Source: Allobosea sp.
GTDB lineage: Bacteria; Pseudomonadota; Alphaproteobacteria; Rhizobiales; Beijerinckiaceae
Assembly (NCBI RefSeq): GCF_017308075.1
Contig: NZ_JAFKFX010000023.1
Span: 434,001 to 498,000 of the forward strand
Direction: 5' to 3'
Length of the DNA stretch: 64,000 nt
This document shows, in pieces, positions 8,427-17,749 of this stretch. The position numbers and the translations under genes were made by a program. Numbering within the stretch: position 1 is the stretch's first letter; each line of letters begins with the position of its first letter. The notes under the pieces are model-generated. The model ran no database searches and was not told the origin of the DNA. It worked only from the letters and a program-made list of their open reading frames with translations.

Positions 8427-9272
8427 ATGACCGCGGCTCCCCTCGCAAGCAAGATCTGCCTCGTCGCCGGCGCCTCGCGCGGGCTCGGGCGCGGCATTGC
8501 AAAAGCGCTCGGCCAGGCTGGCGCGACGGTGATCTGCACCGGGCGCTCGAGCGAGGCCGGGCCGCGGACCGATCAGCGGCTAGAGACCTTCGAGGACACG
8601 GCCCGCGAGGTCGAGGCCGCCGGCGGCAAGGGGCAGCCCTATCGCTGCGACCACACCAATGAGCGCGAGGTCGACCAGCTCGTCGCCTGGTGCCTACGCC
8701 GCTTCGGCCGGCTCGACTGCGTCGTCGATGCGGTCTGGGGCGGCAATGAAGGCTATGACGGCGAGCGCTATCCCGACGGCTCGGCCTTCGGCGCTCCGTT
8801 CTGGCGTCGCCCCGTCGCGAGGCTGGGCGAAAGCTTCGAGAGCGGCGTCTATGCGCAATTGCTGCTGGCCCGCGCCGTCGCGCCGGCGATGGTGCAGATG
8901 CACCAGGGGCTGATCGTCACGGTGAGCTTCGACACCGCCGACGGCTATCTCGGCGACGTCTTCTACGACCTTGCCAAGACAGCGATGAACCGGCTGAGCT
9001 TCGCCATGGCGCAGGAGCTCAAGCCCTTCGGCGTCACCGCGCTCGCCCTGTCGCCAGGCCATGTCCTGACCGAGCGGGTGCGCGACGCCGGCATGGCGGA
9101 GGAGACGACCGAGACGCCGCTCTATGCCGGCCGGGCGGTCGCGGCGCTGGCCGCCGATCCCGAGGTCGCGCGCCATGCCGGCAAGGTGCTGCATGTCGCC
9201 GATCTCGCACGGACCTACGGCTTCACCGACGCGGACGGCAGCCAGCCGGAACGCTTCACTCTGCAATTATAA
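8427..9272 (+). CDS. Short-chain dehydrogenase/reductase (DHRS1-like)
   Basis: A 281-residue Rossmann-fold oxidoreductase. The cofactor motif GASRGLGRG is near residue 15, and the Arg in TGRSS after the second strand favours NADP. The catalytic pair is YDLAKTAMNR (Tyr/Lys), preceded by VSFDTADG. The usual NNAG is replaced by DAVWGGN, as in DHRS1-type proteins. The start at 8427 follows a GGAGCGGG sequence; upstream in-frame codons lie in or near the palindromic repeat and are not credible. It is separated by 17 bp from the next SDR gene, so the two form an operon. Confidence 0.9.
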   Translation: MTAAPLASKICLVAGASRGLGRGIAKALGQAGATVICTGRSSEAGPRTDQRLETFEDTAREVEAAGGKGQPYRCDHTNEREVDQLVAWCLRRFGRLDCVVDAVWGGNEGYDGERYPDGSAFGAPFWRRPVARLGESFESGVYAQLLLARAVAPAMVQMHQGLIVTVSFDTADGYLGDVFYDLAKTAMNRLSFAMAQELKPFGVTALALSPGHVLTERVRDAGMAEETTETPLYAGRAVAALAADPEVARHAGKVLHVADLARTYGFTDADGSQPERFTLQL

Positions 9273-9289
9273 GGCTGGAGGAAACCACC

Positions 9290-10150
9290 ATGTCGCTCAA
9301 GGGCAAGACGCTTTTCATCACCGGCGGATCACGCGGCATCGGCCTCGCCATCGCCTTGCGGGCGGCGCGCGACGGCGCCAACGTCACCATCGCCGCCAAG
9401 ACGGCCGAGCCGCATCCCAAGCTCGAAGGCACGATCTATACGGCGGCGGCCGAGATCGAGGCGGCCGGTGGGAAATGCCTGCCGCTGATGGTCGATATCC
9501 GCGAGGAGGAGGCGGTGGTCGCGGCGATCGCCAAGACGGCCGAGACCTTCGGTGGCATCGATATCCTCGTGAACAATGCCAGCGCGATCTCGCTGACCAA
9601 TACGCAGATGACCGAGATGAAGCGCTTCGATCTGATGCACCAGATCAATACGCGCGGCACCTTCATTGTCTCGAAATACGCGATTCCCTTTCTGGAGAAG
9701 GCGGAGAACCCGCATATCCTGATGCTGTCGCCGCCGCTCGACATGAGCATGCGCTGGTTCGCCCCGCATCTCGCCTACAGCATGGCGAAATACGGGATGA
9801 GCCTGTGCGTGCTCGGGCTCGCCGGCGAACTCGCGCCCAAGGGCATCGCCGTCAACGCGCTCTGGCCGCGCAGCACGGTCGCGACCGCGGCGGTCAAAAA
9901 CCTGCTCGGCGGCGACAAGATGGTGCAGGCGAGCCGCACCCCCGACATGCTCGGCGAGGCCGCCTGGATGGTCTTCAACAAGCCCTCGCGCGAATTTTCC
10001 GGCAATTTCCTGATAGACGACAGCTTCATGGCCGGCGAGGGCGTTACCGATTTCACGCCCTATCGCGTCGACCCGTCCGTGCCGCTGATGCCCGACTTTT
10101 TCGTGCCGGCCGACAGCAAGCCGCCGCAGGGCGTCAAAGGCGGCATGTGA
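9290..10150 (+). CDS. Short-chain dehydrogenase, HSDL2-like
   Basis: A 286-residue SDR. The N-terminal cofactor motif is TGGSRGIGLA, with VNNAS near residue 95 and the catalytic YSMAKYGMS near 163. The sequence KTAEPHPKLEGTIYTAA after the second strand and WPRSTVATAA near the end are typical of the hydroxysteroid-dehydrogenase-like-2 group found beside fatty-acyl metabolism genes. The substrate is unproven. GGAGGAAA is placed well before the ATG. It is the second gene of the two-SDR operon. Confidence 0.92.
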   Translation: MSLKGKTLFITGGSRGIGLAIALRAARDGANVTIAAKTAEPHPKLEGTIYTAAAEIEAAGGKCLPLMVDIREEEAVVAAIAKTAETFGGIDILVNNASAISLTNTQMTEMKRFDLMHQINTRGTFIVSKYAIPFLEKAENPHILMLSPPLDMSMRWFAPHLAYSMAKYGMSLCVLGLAGELAPKGIAVNALWPRSTVATAAVKNLLGGDKMVQASRTPDMLGEAAWMVFNKPSREFSGNFLIDDSFMAGEGVTDFTPYRVDPSVPLMPDFFVPADSKPPQGVKGGM

Positions 10151-10242
10151 CACGCCCGTCATCGGTTTGACACCGTCGGAGGTTTGGAGTTGGTGCCGCC
10201 CAGATCGGCGCTCCGGCGCCCATGCTTCCGGAAAGACCGCCG

Positions 10243-11232
10243 ATGCTCCTGATCCATGGAATCTGCCCGGTGCGGGGCGATCGTCTCGTTCATCAGGAAC
10301 TCGGACCGGAGGAGCCGATCCCCGCCGGGACGATCTGGATCGACCTGCTCAACCCGTCGACGCCGGAGGACGGCAAGGTCGAGCAGCATCTCGGCATCTC
10401 GATCCCGACACGGGAGGAGATGCATGATCTCGAGCCTTCCGAGATCATCTACGCCGAGAACGGCGCGCATTACATGACCATGCGGGTGATCTGCCAGTCG
10501 GACACCAATGTCCCACGGCTCGCCGATGTCACCTTCATCCTGACCGAGCAGGCGCTCGTCACGGTGCGCTACGACCAGCCGGGCGCCTTCAATATCTTCC
10601 TCAACCGCGTCGGCAAGCCGGGCGGCTGCAGTCTCGAGCCCGCCGGGGTCATCGAGGGGCTGATCGACGCGATCACCGATCGCGCCGCGGAGGTGCTGCG
10701 CGGCGTCGGCGACCGGATCGACATGCGCTCGCGCCAGATCTTCGACGGCAACAGCGCCAATGTCGAGCAGGGCCGCGCCTATCAGGCCGTGGTGCGCCGC
10801 ATCGGCCAGTACGAGCACATCATCTCGAATGTCCGCGAAAGCATGGTCTCGGTCGAGCGCGTGCTGCTCTACCTCTCGGCCAATTTCAAGCGCGCCAAGA
10901 AGGCGACCAGCGGCTTCGCGCCGGAATGGCGCTCCTCGATCCGCGATGTCCAGGCCATCGAAGAGCACGCGACCTTCCTTTCCAGCAAGCTGCAATTCAT
11001 GCTGGGGGCGACGCTCGGTCTCGTCAGCATCGAGCAGAACAAGATCATCAAGCTGTTCTCGGTCGTCTCGGTGGTGCTGATGCCGCCGACCCTCGTCGCC
11101 TCGATCTACGGCATGAACTTCAAGCTCATGCCGGAACTCGACTGGCAGCTCGGCTATCCGATGGCGCTGGTGATGATGGTGGTCTTCGCCGTGCTGCCCT
11201 ATCTGTTCTTCCGCTGGAAGAAATGGCTCTGA
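10243..11232 (+). CDS. corA: CorA-family magnesium/divalent cation transporter
   Basis: A 329-residue inner-membrane channel. A long cytoplasmic N-terminal alpha/beta and helical funnel is followed by two transmembrane helices at the C-terminus (about 268-290 and 300-322). The hallmark YGMNF (GMN selectivity loop) lies between them and the protein ends in basic residues (RWKKWL). I take the ATG at 10243, which has GGAAAG 7 bp upstream. An in-frame ATG at 10222 would add seven residues. It is followed after 72 bp by the SLC13 permease gene. Confidence 0.94.
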   Translation: MLLIHGICPVRGDRLVHQELGPEEPIPAGTIWIDLLNPSTPEDGKVEQHLGISIPTREEMHDLEPSEIIYAENGAHYMTMRVICQSDTNVPRLADVTFILTEQALVTVRYDQPGAFNIFLNRVGKPGGCSLEPAGVIEGLIDAITDRAAEVLRGVGDRIDMRSRQIFDGNSANVEQGRAYQAVVRRIGQYEHIISNVRESMVSVERVLLYLSANFKRAKKATSGFAPEWRSSIRDVQAIEEHATFLSSKLQFMLGATLGLVSIEQNKIIKLFSVVSVVLMPPTLVASIYGMNFKLMPELDWQLGYPMALVMMVVFAVLPYLFFRWKKWL

Positions 11233-11304
11233 CCCGCTGACGGCGGCGCGCGCTTCGCTTTTTCGGCTTCGCATCGGCCGCCCGCGCCCGGTAAGAAGGC
11301 GCGG

Positions 11305-13083
11305 ATGACCCTGCCGCAGATTCTCTCCTGCTCGCTCGTCGCCGCGATGATGGCCGCCTTCGTCTGGGGGCGGCTGCGCTATGACGTGGTCGCGCTGCTG
11401 GCGCTGCTCGCAGGTGTCGCGCTCGGCGTCGTCCAGCCCAAGGACGCCTTCAAGGGCTTCTCCGACGACATCGTCATCATCGTCGCCAGCGCCCTGATCG
11501 TCAGCGCCGCTGTGGCGCGCTCGGGGCTGGTCGAGAGTGCGCTGTCGCGTATCGCGCCTGCCTTGCGCACCACCCAGACCCAGGTCATGGCGCTGGTCTG
11601 CACGGTCGCCGTGATGTCCGCGATCATCAAGAACATCGGCGCGCTCGCGATGATGCTGCCGATCGCCTATCAACTCGCACGCAAGGACGGCAAATCCCCT
11701 TCCGTCTTCCTGATGCCGATGGCCTTTGCCTCGCTGCTCGGCGGCATCGTCACCCTGGTCGGTACCTCGCCCAACGTCATCGTCTCGCGGGTCCGCGAGG
11801 AGCTCGGCGGCGAGCCCTTCGCCATGTTCGACTTCACGCCGGTCGGTCTCGGCGTCGCCTTCTTCGGCTGTCTCTTCCTCGGCTTCGGCTACCGATTGCT
11901 GCCGAAGAACCGGCAGGGCTCGGCCTCGCTCGACCAGGCGCTCGACATCAAGGACTACGTCACCGAAGCCAGGATCCCGGCCAATGCGCCGCTGAGCGGC
12001 CGGACGATCGCCGATCTGCGCAAGCCCGCCAATGGCGAGGTCGAGGTCGTCGCCATCCTGCGCGCCGGCAAGCGCCGGCAGGCGCCACTGCCTGATGCCA
12101 GCCTGAAGGCCGGCGACATCGTGCTGTTGCGTGGCGAAGCCAAGGCGCTGGAGCGCGTCGTCGCCGAAGGCAAGCTCGAGCTCGTCGGCCAGAACCGTCC
12201 GACCGAGACCGAAGGCTCGCTCGATCCCGCCCGCACCGGCGAAGCCGTGGTGACGCAAGGCTCTCTGCTGGCGGGTGCGACCGCAGCCGAACTCGACCTC
12301 CACGCCCGCTTCCAGGTCAACCTGCTCGGCATCAGCCGCGCCGGCGAGCGCTTCACCGAGCGGCTGCGCGATATCCGGCTCGCCGATGGCGACGTGGTGC
12401 TGCTGCAGGGCGATGAAAAACTCCTGCCGGAGCGGCTGCGCGAACTCGGCCTGCTGCCGCTGGCGGCGCGCAGCCTGTCGCTGGGCAGCGCCCGCAGGCG
12501 CCTGATCACCGGCGCGATCGTCGCCGGCACGGTCGCTGTGGTGGCGCTTGGCCTGGTGCCCGTCGCGATCGCCTTCTTCTCGGCCGCGGTCCTGCTGCTG
12601 GCGCTGCGGGCGCTCTCGCTGCGCGATGCCTATGCCTCGGTCGAGGCGCCGATCCTCGTCATGCTCGCGGCGCTGATCCCGGTCAGCGACAGCCTGCGCA
12701 CCACCGGTACCACGGATCTCTTCGCCGGCTGGCTGGCGCAGGCAGGCGCAGGGTTGCCGGGCTGGGGCGCGGTCGGGCTGATCCTGGTCGCGGCCATGGC
12801 GGTGACGCCGTTCCTCAACAATGCCGCGACGGTTCTGGTCATGGCGCCGATCGGCGCCGGCTTCGCCAAGACGCTCGGCTACAATCCCGATGCCTTCCTG
12901 ATGGCGGTGGCGATCGGCGCGGCCTGCGATTTCCTCACCCCGATCGGCCATCAGTGCAACACGCTGGTGATGGGGCCGGGCGGCTATCGTTTCAGCGACT
13001 ATGCCAGGCTCGGCGCACCGCTCTCGCTGCTGGTCATCCTTTTGACCGTGCCGCTGATCCTCTGGGTCTGGCCGCTGCGCTGA
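11305..13083 (+). CDS. SLC13/DASS-family anion permease with two TrkA-C (RCK_C) domains
   Basis: A 592-residue inner-membrane transporter of the divalent anion:sodium symporter family. Two blocks of transmembrane helices flank a central cytoplasmic pair of TrkA-C-type domains (about residues 215-385, with repeated LKAGDIVLLRGE and LADGDVVLLQGDE). Conserved transport motifs are LVGTSPNVIVS in the first half and FLNNAATVLVMAPI in the second, matching the two SNT/SNAT-like loops. Substrates in the family include sulfate, dicarboxylates and arsenite; none can be chosen here. Confidence 0.92.
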   Translation: MTLPQILSCSLVAAMMAAFVWGRLRYDVVALLALLAGVALGVVQPKDAFKGFSDDIVIIVASALIVSAAVARSGLVESALSRIAPALRTTQTQVMALVCTVAVMSAIIKNIGALAMMLPIAYQLARKDGKSPSVFLMPMAFASLLGGIVTLVGTSPNVIVSRVREELGGEPFAMFDFTPVGLGVAFFGCLFLGFGYRLLPKNRQGSASLDQALDIKDYVTEARIPANAPLSGRTIADLRKPANGEVEVVAILRAGKRRQAPLPDASLKAGDIVLLRGEAKALERVVAEGKLELVGQNRPTETEGSLDPARTGEAVVTQGSLLAGATAAELDLHARFQVNLLGISRAGERFTERLRDIRLADGDVVLLQGDEKLLPERLRELGLLPLAARSLSLGSARRRLITGAIVAGTVAVVALGLVPVAIAFFSAAVLLLALRALSLRDAYASVEAPILVMLAALIPVSDSLRTTGTTDLFAGWLAQAGAGLPGWGAVGLILVAAMAVTPFLNNAATVLVMAPIGAGFAKTLGYNPDAFLMAVAIGAACDFLTPIGHQCNTLVMGPGGYRFSDYARLGAPLSLLVILLTVPLILWVWPLR

Positions 13084-13272
13084 ATTCGGTTCGCCTTCCG
13101 GCAGCGATCCTGATGCAAGAGAAGATTTTCACCCAGAAGTAGCCTGTGCGGAGAATGTTCCATCTGCCGGGACGGCGAAAAATGGAAGCCTGCGCCTTCG
13201 CTTAATTTGCTCAAATCGCTATATATGCAGGCATAAATTCAGCCGCATGACGGCGATCGACGAGTTTCTGAC

Positions 13273-14640
13273 ATGACAACCATGAAGTCCCAAGCCGGCG
13301 TGAAGAGCGCCGGCACAAAGCCGTTCTATTCCAGCTTCGGATTCCAGGTCCTGCTCGCCATGCTGGTCGGGCTCCTGCTCGGCTGGATCGCGCGCAATAT
13401 CGGCCCGGATGCGGCCGGGCAGCCGAACGGGCTGACCGTCGCGCTCCAGACCACCGGCTCGATCTTCGTGCAATTGCTGCAGGCGTTGGTGCCGCCGCTG
13501 ATCTTCACGGCGATCGTCGCTTCGATCAGCAATCTCCGGCAGCTCTCCAACGCGGCTGCCCTGGTCTGGCAGACGCTGCTCTGGTTCGCCGTCACCGCCT
13601 TCATCGCGGTGCTGATCGGCATCGCGCTCGGTTTGATCATCCAGCCCGGCCTCAATTCCGGCGTCGCTGCGGCCAGCGCCAAGGCTCCCGCGACGGTCGG
13701 CTCCTGGCTCGATTTCCTGAAGGGCCTCGTGCCCGCCAACATGCTAGGCCTGCAGGCGACGACCCGTGTCGACGGCGGCGCGGCGACCACCCGCCTCGGC
13801 TTCAACGTGCTGCAATTGCTGGTGATCTCGATCGTCGTCGGCGTCGCCGCACTGAAGGTCGGCGAGCGCGCCAACAGCTTCCTGTCTTTCAACGAGTCGC
13901 TGCTCGCCATCGTCCGCAAAATCCTGTGGTGGGTGATCCGGTTGACCCCGATCGGCACCATCGGCCTCCTTGGCAATGCCGTGGCGCAATATGGCTGGCA
14001 GACCCTGCAGCAGCTCTCCTGGTACGCGTTCGCGATCTATCTCGGCCTCGCCATCGTGCTGCTGATCGTCTACCCGGCGCTGCTTCTGCTGCACGGCCTC
14101 TCGCCAATGCGCTTCTTCGCGGGCGCCTGGCCGGCGATCCAGCTCGCCTTCGTCTCGCGCTCCTCGGTCGGCACCTTGCCGGTGACCGAGACCGTGACCG
14201 AGAAGAGCCTCGGCGTGCCCCGTGAATACGCAGCCTTCGCCGTGCCGCTCGGCGCGACCACCAAGATGGATGGCTGCGCCGCGATCTATCCGGCGATCTC
14301 GGCGATCTTCGTCGCGCAGTTCTACGGCCTGCCGCTCGGCCTGCAGGAATATGTGCTGATCGTCTTCGTCTCGGTGATCGGCTCGGCGGCGACCGCAGGG
14401 CTCACCGGCGCGACGGTGATGCTGACGCTGACGCTCTCGACGCTCGGCCTACCGCTTGCCGGTGTCGGTCTGCTGCTCGCGATCGACCCGATCCTCGACA
14501 TGGGCCGCACGGCCGTGAACGTCGCCGGCCAGGCTCTGGTGCCGACCATCGTCGCCAAGCGCCAGGGCATGCTCGATCAGGCGCAATACGACCGCGCCGG
14601 CGACATCGACGCGCTCGAGGCCGAGGCGCAGACGGCCTGA
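13273..14640 (+). CDS. Dicarboxylate/amino acid:cation symporter (DAACS family)
   Basis: A 455-residue GltP/DctA-like transporter. About eight membrane segments and two re-entrant loops are expected. The first loop carries SRSSVGTLPVTETV, and the next helix GATTKMDGCAAIYPAI corresponds to the conserved NMDG region with Asn replaced by Lys. The C-terminal loop ends DMGRTAVNVAGQA, including the Asp/Arg substrate site. It takes up C4-dicarboxylates, glutamate or aspartate with H+ or Na+. An AT-rich stretch (13205-13240) upstream is the likely promoter area. Confidence 0.93.
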   Translation: MTTMKSQAGVKSAGTKPFYSSFGFQVLLAMLVGLLLGWIARNIGPDAAGQPNGLTVALQTTGSIFVQLLQALVPPLIFTAIVASISNLRQLSNAAALVWQTLLWFAVTAFIAVLIGIALGLIIQPGLNSGVAAASAKAPATVGSWLDFLKGLVPANMLGLQATTRVDGGAATTRLGFNVLQLLVISIVVGVAALKVGERANSFLSFNESLLAIVRKILWWVIRLTPIGTIGLLGNAVAQYGWQTLQQLSWYAFAIYLGLAIVLLIVYPALLLLHGLSPMRFFAGAWPAIQLAFVSRSSVGTLPVTETVTEKSLGVPREYAAFAVPLGATTKMDGCAAIYPAISAIFVAQFYGLPLGLQEYVLIVFVSVIGSAATAGLTGATVMLTLTLSTLGLPLAGVGLLLAIDPILDMGRTAVNVAGQALVPTIVAKRQGMLDQAQYDRAGDIDALEAEAQTA

Positions 14641-14667
14641 GGAGCCACTGCACCGGCTGTCCTTTTC

Positions 14668-15240
14668 TCAGCGCGGCGGGAGCTTCGAAAGCAGCGCCTC
14701 GCCGCGCGGCGACAGTCGGTAGCCCACCTCAAGGCTCTCGGTCAGGCCGAACGCCTTGAGCTTGCGCACATCCTGTTTGAAAGCGAGCGTCTCGCGGCCG
14801 AGCAGGGCGGCGAGTTCCGGCGCCCTGCGGCCGGGATGGGCGACGATCAGGGCGAGCGTCGCCGCGGTCCAGGGGCGGCGGGTATCGAGCCGAGAAAGGC
14901 GCTCGGCGAGCGCCTCGACCTCGTCCGCATCGAGCTCGGCCGCCTCGCGCAGCGCAAGTCGCGGATCGGGGCCGGCAAGGTGGAGGCGGATGCGATAGAG
15001 ATCGCCTTCCCGGCCGGAGAGGCTCGCCAGCGCTGCCGCGCGCGAGGCGAAGCCGGCCGCTTTCGCCTCTGCGTCGTCGATCTCGGCTTCGCCGATCGGC
15101 TCGACCGCCTCGATCGCCAGGACGCCCGCGGCCGTCATCAGGCTGCCGCCGCTGCGGACGCTCGGTCGGCGCCAGCGCCGCAGCACTCGGGTGATGCTGC
15201 CCTCGGCGATGCCTGCGAGCGTCCGCCGGTCAAGCAGCAT
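14668..15240 (-). CDS. ASCH-like domain plus winged-helix protein, function unknown
   Basis: A 190-residue protein. The first about 95 residues have the flavour of an ASCH (PUA-like) domain: a basic LRRWRRPSVRSGGSL strand, then AIEAVEPIGEAEIDDAEAKAAGF. The second half (about 105-188) looks like a winged helix (RRAPELAALLGRETLAFKQDVRKLKAFGL, then a strand pair and SPRGEALL). ASCH domains bind RNA or modified nucleotides, so a nucleic-acid role is plausible but unproven. Its start is 4 bp downstream of the cysK stop on the same strand, so the two are probably co-transcribed. Confidence 0.75.
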   Translation of the reverse strand: MLLDRRTLAGIAEGSITRVLRRWRRPSVRSGGSLMTAAGVLAIEAVEPIGEAEIDDAEAKAAGFASRAAALASLSGREGDLYRIRLHLAGPDPRLALREAAELDADEVEALAERLSRLDTRRPWTAATLALIVAHPGRRAPELAALLGRETLAFKQDVRKLKAFGLTESLEVGYRLSPRGEALLSKLPPR

Positions 15241-15244
15241 GGGC

Positions 15245-16288
15245 TCAGGCCATCACCCGGGCCATCACGTCCTTCAGCCCGCCATTGCGTTCGAGCCAGC
15301 CGGGCACCGGCAGGTTCTTCGAGCGCAGGAATTCCGGATTGAACAGCTTCGACTGATAGCGCGTGCCGTAGTCGCAGAGGATGGTCACGATGGTGTGGCC
15401 GGGGCCGAGCTCTTTCGCCAGCCGGATCGCGCCGGCGACGTTGATGCCCGAGGAGCCACCGAGGCACAGACCTTCTTCCTCCAGCAGTTGGAAGCAGAGC
15501 GGGATCGCCTCCTCGTCGGGAATCTGGAAGGCGGTGTCGATCGGAGCGCCCTCGATGTTCTTGGTGATCCGGCCCTGGCCGATGCCTTCGGTGATCGAGG
15601 ACCCGTCGGCCTTCAACTCACCGGTCTTGAACCAGGAATAAAGCGCCGCGCCCATCGGGTCGGCGAGGCCGATCCTGACCTTCGGGTTGAAGCCCTTCAG
15701 CGCGATCGCGGTGCCGGCGAGTGTGCCGCCGGTTCCGACGGCGCAGATGAAGCCGTCGACCTTGCCGTCGGTCTGTTGCCAGATCTCCGGGCCGGTCGTC
15801 TCGATATGGCCCTGGCGGTTCGCGACATTGTCGAACTGGTTGGCCCAGATCGCGCCATTGGGTTCGGTCTTGGCCAGTTCTTCGGCGAGGCGGCCGGAGA
15901 CCTTCACATAGTTGTTCGGATTGACGTAGCCGACGGCCGGGACCTCGAGCAGCGTGGCGCCGGCGAGCCGCAGCATGTCCTTCTTTTCCTGGCTCTGCGT
16001 CTCCGGAATGACGATCACCGAGCGGTAGCCGAGCGGATTGCCGACCAGAGCGAGCCCGATGCCGGTATTGCCGGCCGTGCCCTCGACGATGACGCCGCCG
16101 GGGCGGAGCGCGCCGCGCTTTTCTGCGTCACGGATGATGGCGAGCGCCGCGCGATCCTTGACCGACTGGCCGGGATTCATGAACTCGGCCTTGCCGAGGA
16201 TTTCGCAGCCGGTTTCCCGCGAGGCGCGCTTCAGCCGGATCAGGGGCGTGTTGCCGATCGCCTCGACGACGCCGTTGCGGATAGTCAT
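15245..16288 (-). CDS. cysK: Cysteine synthase A (O-acetylserine sulfhydrylase)
   Basis: A 347-residue PLP enzyme making cysteine from O-acetylserine and sulfide. The PLP lysine is in NPGQSVKDRAAL near residue 45. The phosphate/substrate loop is EGTAGNTGIGLA near 80, and the PLP-phosphate site GTGGTLAGT near 185. It is about 35 residues longer than E. coli CysK, with an extra C-terminal piece (RSKNLPVPGWLERNGG) usual for the rhizobial form. The ATG at 16286-16288 has GAGGA 8 bp upstream, so I prefer it to the GTG six bases earlier. Confidence 0.95.
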   Translation of the reverse strand: MTIRNGVVEAIGNTPLIRLKRASRETGCEILGKAEFMNPGQSVKDRAALAIIRDAEKRGALRPGGVIVEGTAGNTGIGLALVGNPLGYRSVIVIPETQSQEKKDMLRLAGATLLEVPAVGYVNPNNYVKVSGRLAEELAKTEPNGAIWANQFDNVANRQGHIETTGPEIWQQTDGKVDGFICAVGTGGTLAGTAIALKGFNPKVRIGLADPMGAALYSWFKTGELKADGSSITEGIGQGRITKNIEGAPIDTAFQIPDEEAIPLCFQLLEEEGLCLGGSSGINVAGAIRLAKELGPGHTIVTILCDYGTRYQSKLFNPEFLRSKNLPVPGWLERNGGLKDVMARVMA

Positions 16289-16473
16289 GACCACTTCCTC
16301 TCTGGCTGGCGCCGGCCCGATAACGGCCGGGCGCAGCAGGTCGCCACCATAATCGGTTCGCCCGTTACTTCACGGGATAGTTCTTCCAAATCTCCGCGAA
16401 AAAAGATGATGATTTCCCTCGCGACGCGGGAACTGATAGGCCACGCCTCTTCCTCAACCCTGCCCGGATCCGC

Positions 16474-17730
16474 ATGTCTGCCCTTGCCATGAACGAAACC
16501 CTGATGATCGCGCGGCTCGGCCAGCGCGGCGACGGCGTGGCCGAGACGGCGGACGGCCCGGTCTTCGTACCCTTCGCATTGCCTGGCGAAAGCGTCCGCG
16601 CCGTGCGGGATGGCGAACGGGCGCAGGTTGTCGAAATCTTGGCACCATCCGCCTCGCGCATCGCCGCGATCTGTCCGCTCTTCACCCGCTGTGGCGGCTG
16701 CGTCGCCCAGCATATGGGGGAGGGGCTCTATGCCGAATGGAAGCGCCAGCAGGTCGTGACGGCGCTCGGGCGCGTCGCCGCCGGGGTCGCGGTCGAGCCG
16801 CCGCTCGACGCCCATGGTACAGGGCGCCGGCGCGTCACCTTCCATGCCCGGCGCGAGGAGGACGGCATGCGCATCGGCTTCATGGCGGCGCGCAGCCATG
16901 ATCTCGTGGCGGTTGACGCCTGCCCGGTGCTGGCGCCCGGCCTGGCACGGGCGCCAGCCGTTGCGCAACTCCTAGCCAATCGGCTCGGCGGCTCGAACAA
17001 GCCACTCGATCTGCAGATCACCGCCTCCGAGGCCGGGCTCGACGTCGATATCCGCGGCCATGGCCCGGCCGGCAACGCGCTGCGCCGCACGCTGACCGAG
17101 GCGGCCGAGCGGCTCGATCTGGCGCGGCTTGCCATGCATGGCGACGTCATCGTCGAAAGGCGCACTCCCTTCCATCTCATGGGCAAGGCCACGGTCACGC
17201 CGGGGCCGGGCGGCTTCCTTCAGGCGACGGCGCGTGGCGAGGAGGTCTTGGCCGAACTCGTGCTCGCGGCCCTGCCCAAGGCGAAGCGCGTCGCCGATCT
17301 CTTCGCCGGGTGTGGGCCGTTCAGCTTCCGCCTGGCCGAGCGCTGCCACGTCACCGGCTTCGAGAGCGACAAGACGGCGGTGCAGGCGCTGCAGCGCGGC
17401 GCCAGCAAGGCGCAGGGGCTGAAGCCGATCGTGGCCGAGGCCCGCGATCTCTTCCGCCGGCCGCTGCTCGAACACGAGCTCGCGGCTTTCGACGCCGTCG
17501 TGCTCGATCCGCCGCGCGCCGGAGCGGAGGCGCAGGTCAGACGGCTTGCAGAGTCCAAGGTCGCCAGCATCGCCTATGTCTCCTGCGATGTCGGCAGCTT
17601 CGCGCGCGACGCGGCGCTTTTGGTCGCAGGCGGCTATGCGCTGGAACGCGTGACGCCGGTCGATCAGTTCCGTTATTCCGCTCACATCGAACTCGTCGGC
17701 GTCTTCCGCAAGGCTGCCGGCCGCAAGTGA
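16474..17730 (+). CDS. 23S rRNA (uracil-5-)-methyltransferase, RlmD/RumA-like
   Basis: A 418-residue RNA m5U methyltransferase of the TrmA/RlmCD group. An N-terminal TRAM-like beta barrel (about 8-60) precedes the iron-sulfur cysteines (CPLFTRCGGCVAQH, with a further Cys in DACPV). The SAM site is ADLFAGCGPFSFRLAE near 275, the VLDPPRAGA motif near 345, and the catalytic Cys in AYVSCDVGSFARD near 370. RlmD methylates U1939 of 23S rRNA; which uridine this one targets cannot be read. It is followed after 19 bp by the FAD oxidoreductase gene. Confidence 0.9.
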   Translation: MSALAMNETLMIARLGQRGDGVAETADGPVFVPFALPGESVRAVRDGERAQVVEILAPSASRIAAICPLFTRCGGCVAQHMGEGLYAEWKRQQVVTALGRVAAGVAVEPPLDAHGTGRRRVTFHARREEDGMRIGFMAARSHDLVAVDACPVLAPGLARAPAVAQLLANRLGGSNKPLDLQITASEAGLDVDIRGHGPAGNALRRTLTEAAERLDLARLAMHGDVIVERRTPFHLMGKATVTPGPGGFLQATARGEEVLAELVLAALPKAKRVADLFAGCGPFSFRLAERCHVTGFESDKTAVQALQRGASKAQGLKPIVAEARDLFRRPLLEHELAAFDAVVLDPPRAGAEAQVRRLAESKVASIAYVSCDVGSFARDAALLVAGGYALERVTPVDQFRYSAHIELVGVFRKAAGRK

Positions 17731-17749
17731 TCATGTCTCCGGAGGCAGG

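Noticed and set aside
8173-8502. N-terminal extension of the methyltransferase up to 8502
   Set aside because: The extension would read through the palindromic repeat and the start of the SDR gene. The ATG at 8172 has a strong GAGGAGG site.
10159-12951. 930-codon frame opposite corA and the SLC13 gene
   Set aside because: It is Arg/Asp/Glu-rich low-complexity antisense sequence running across two unrelated genes. The plus-strand proteins are clearly conserved families.
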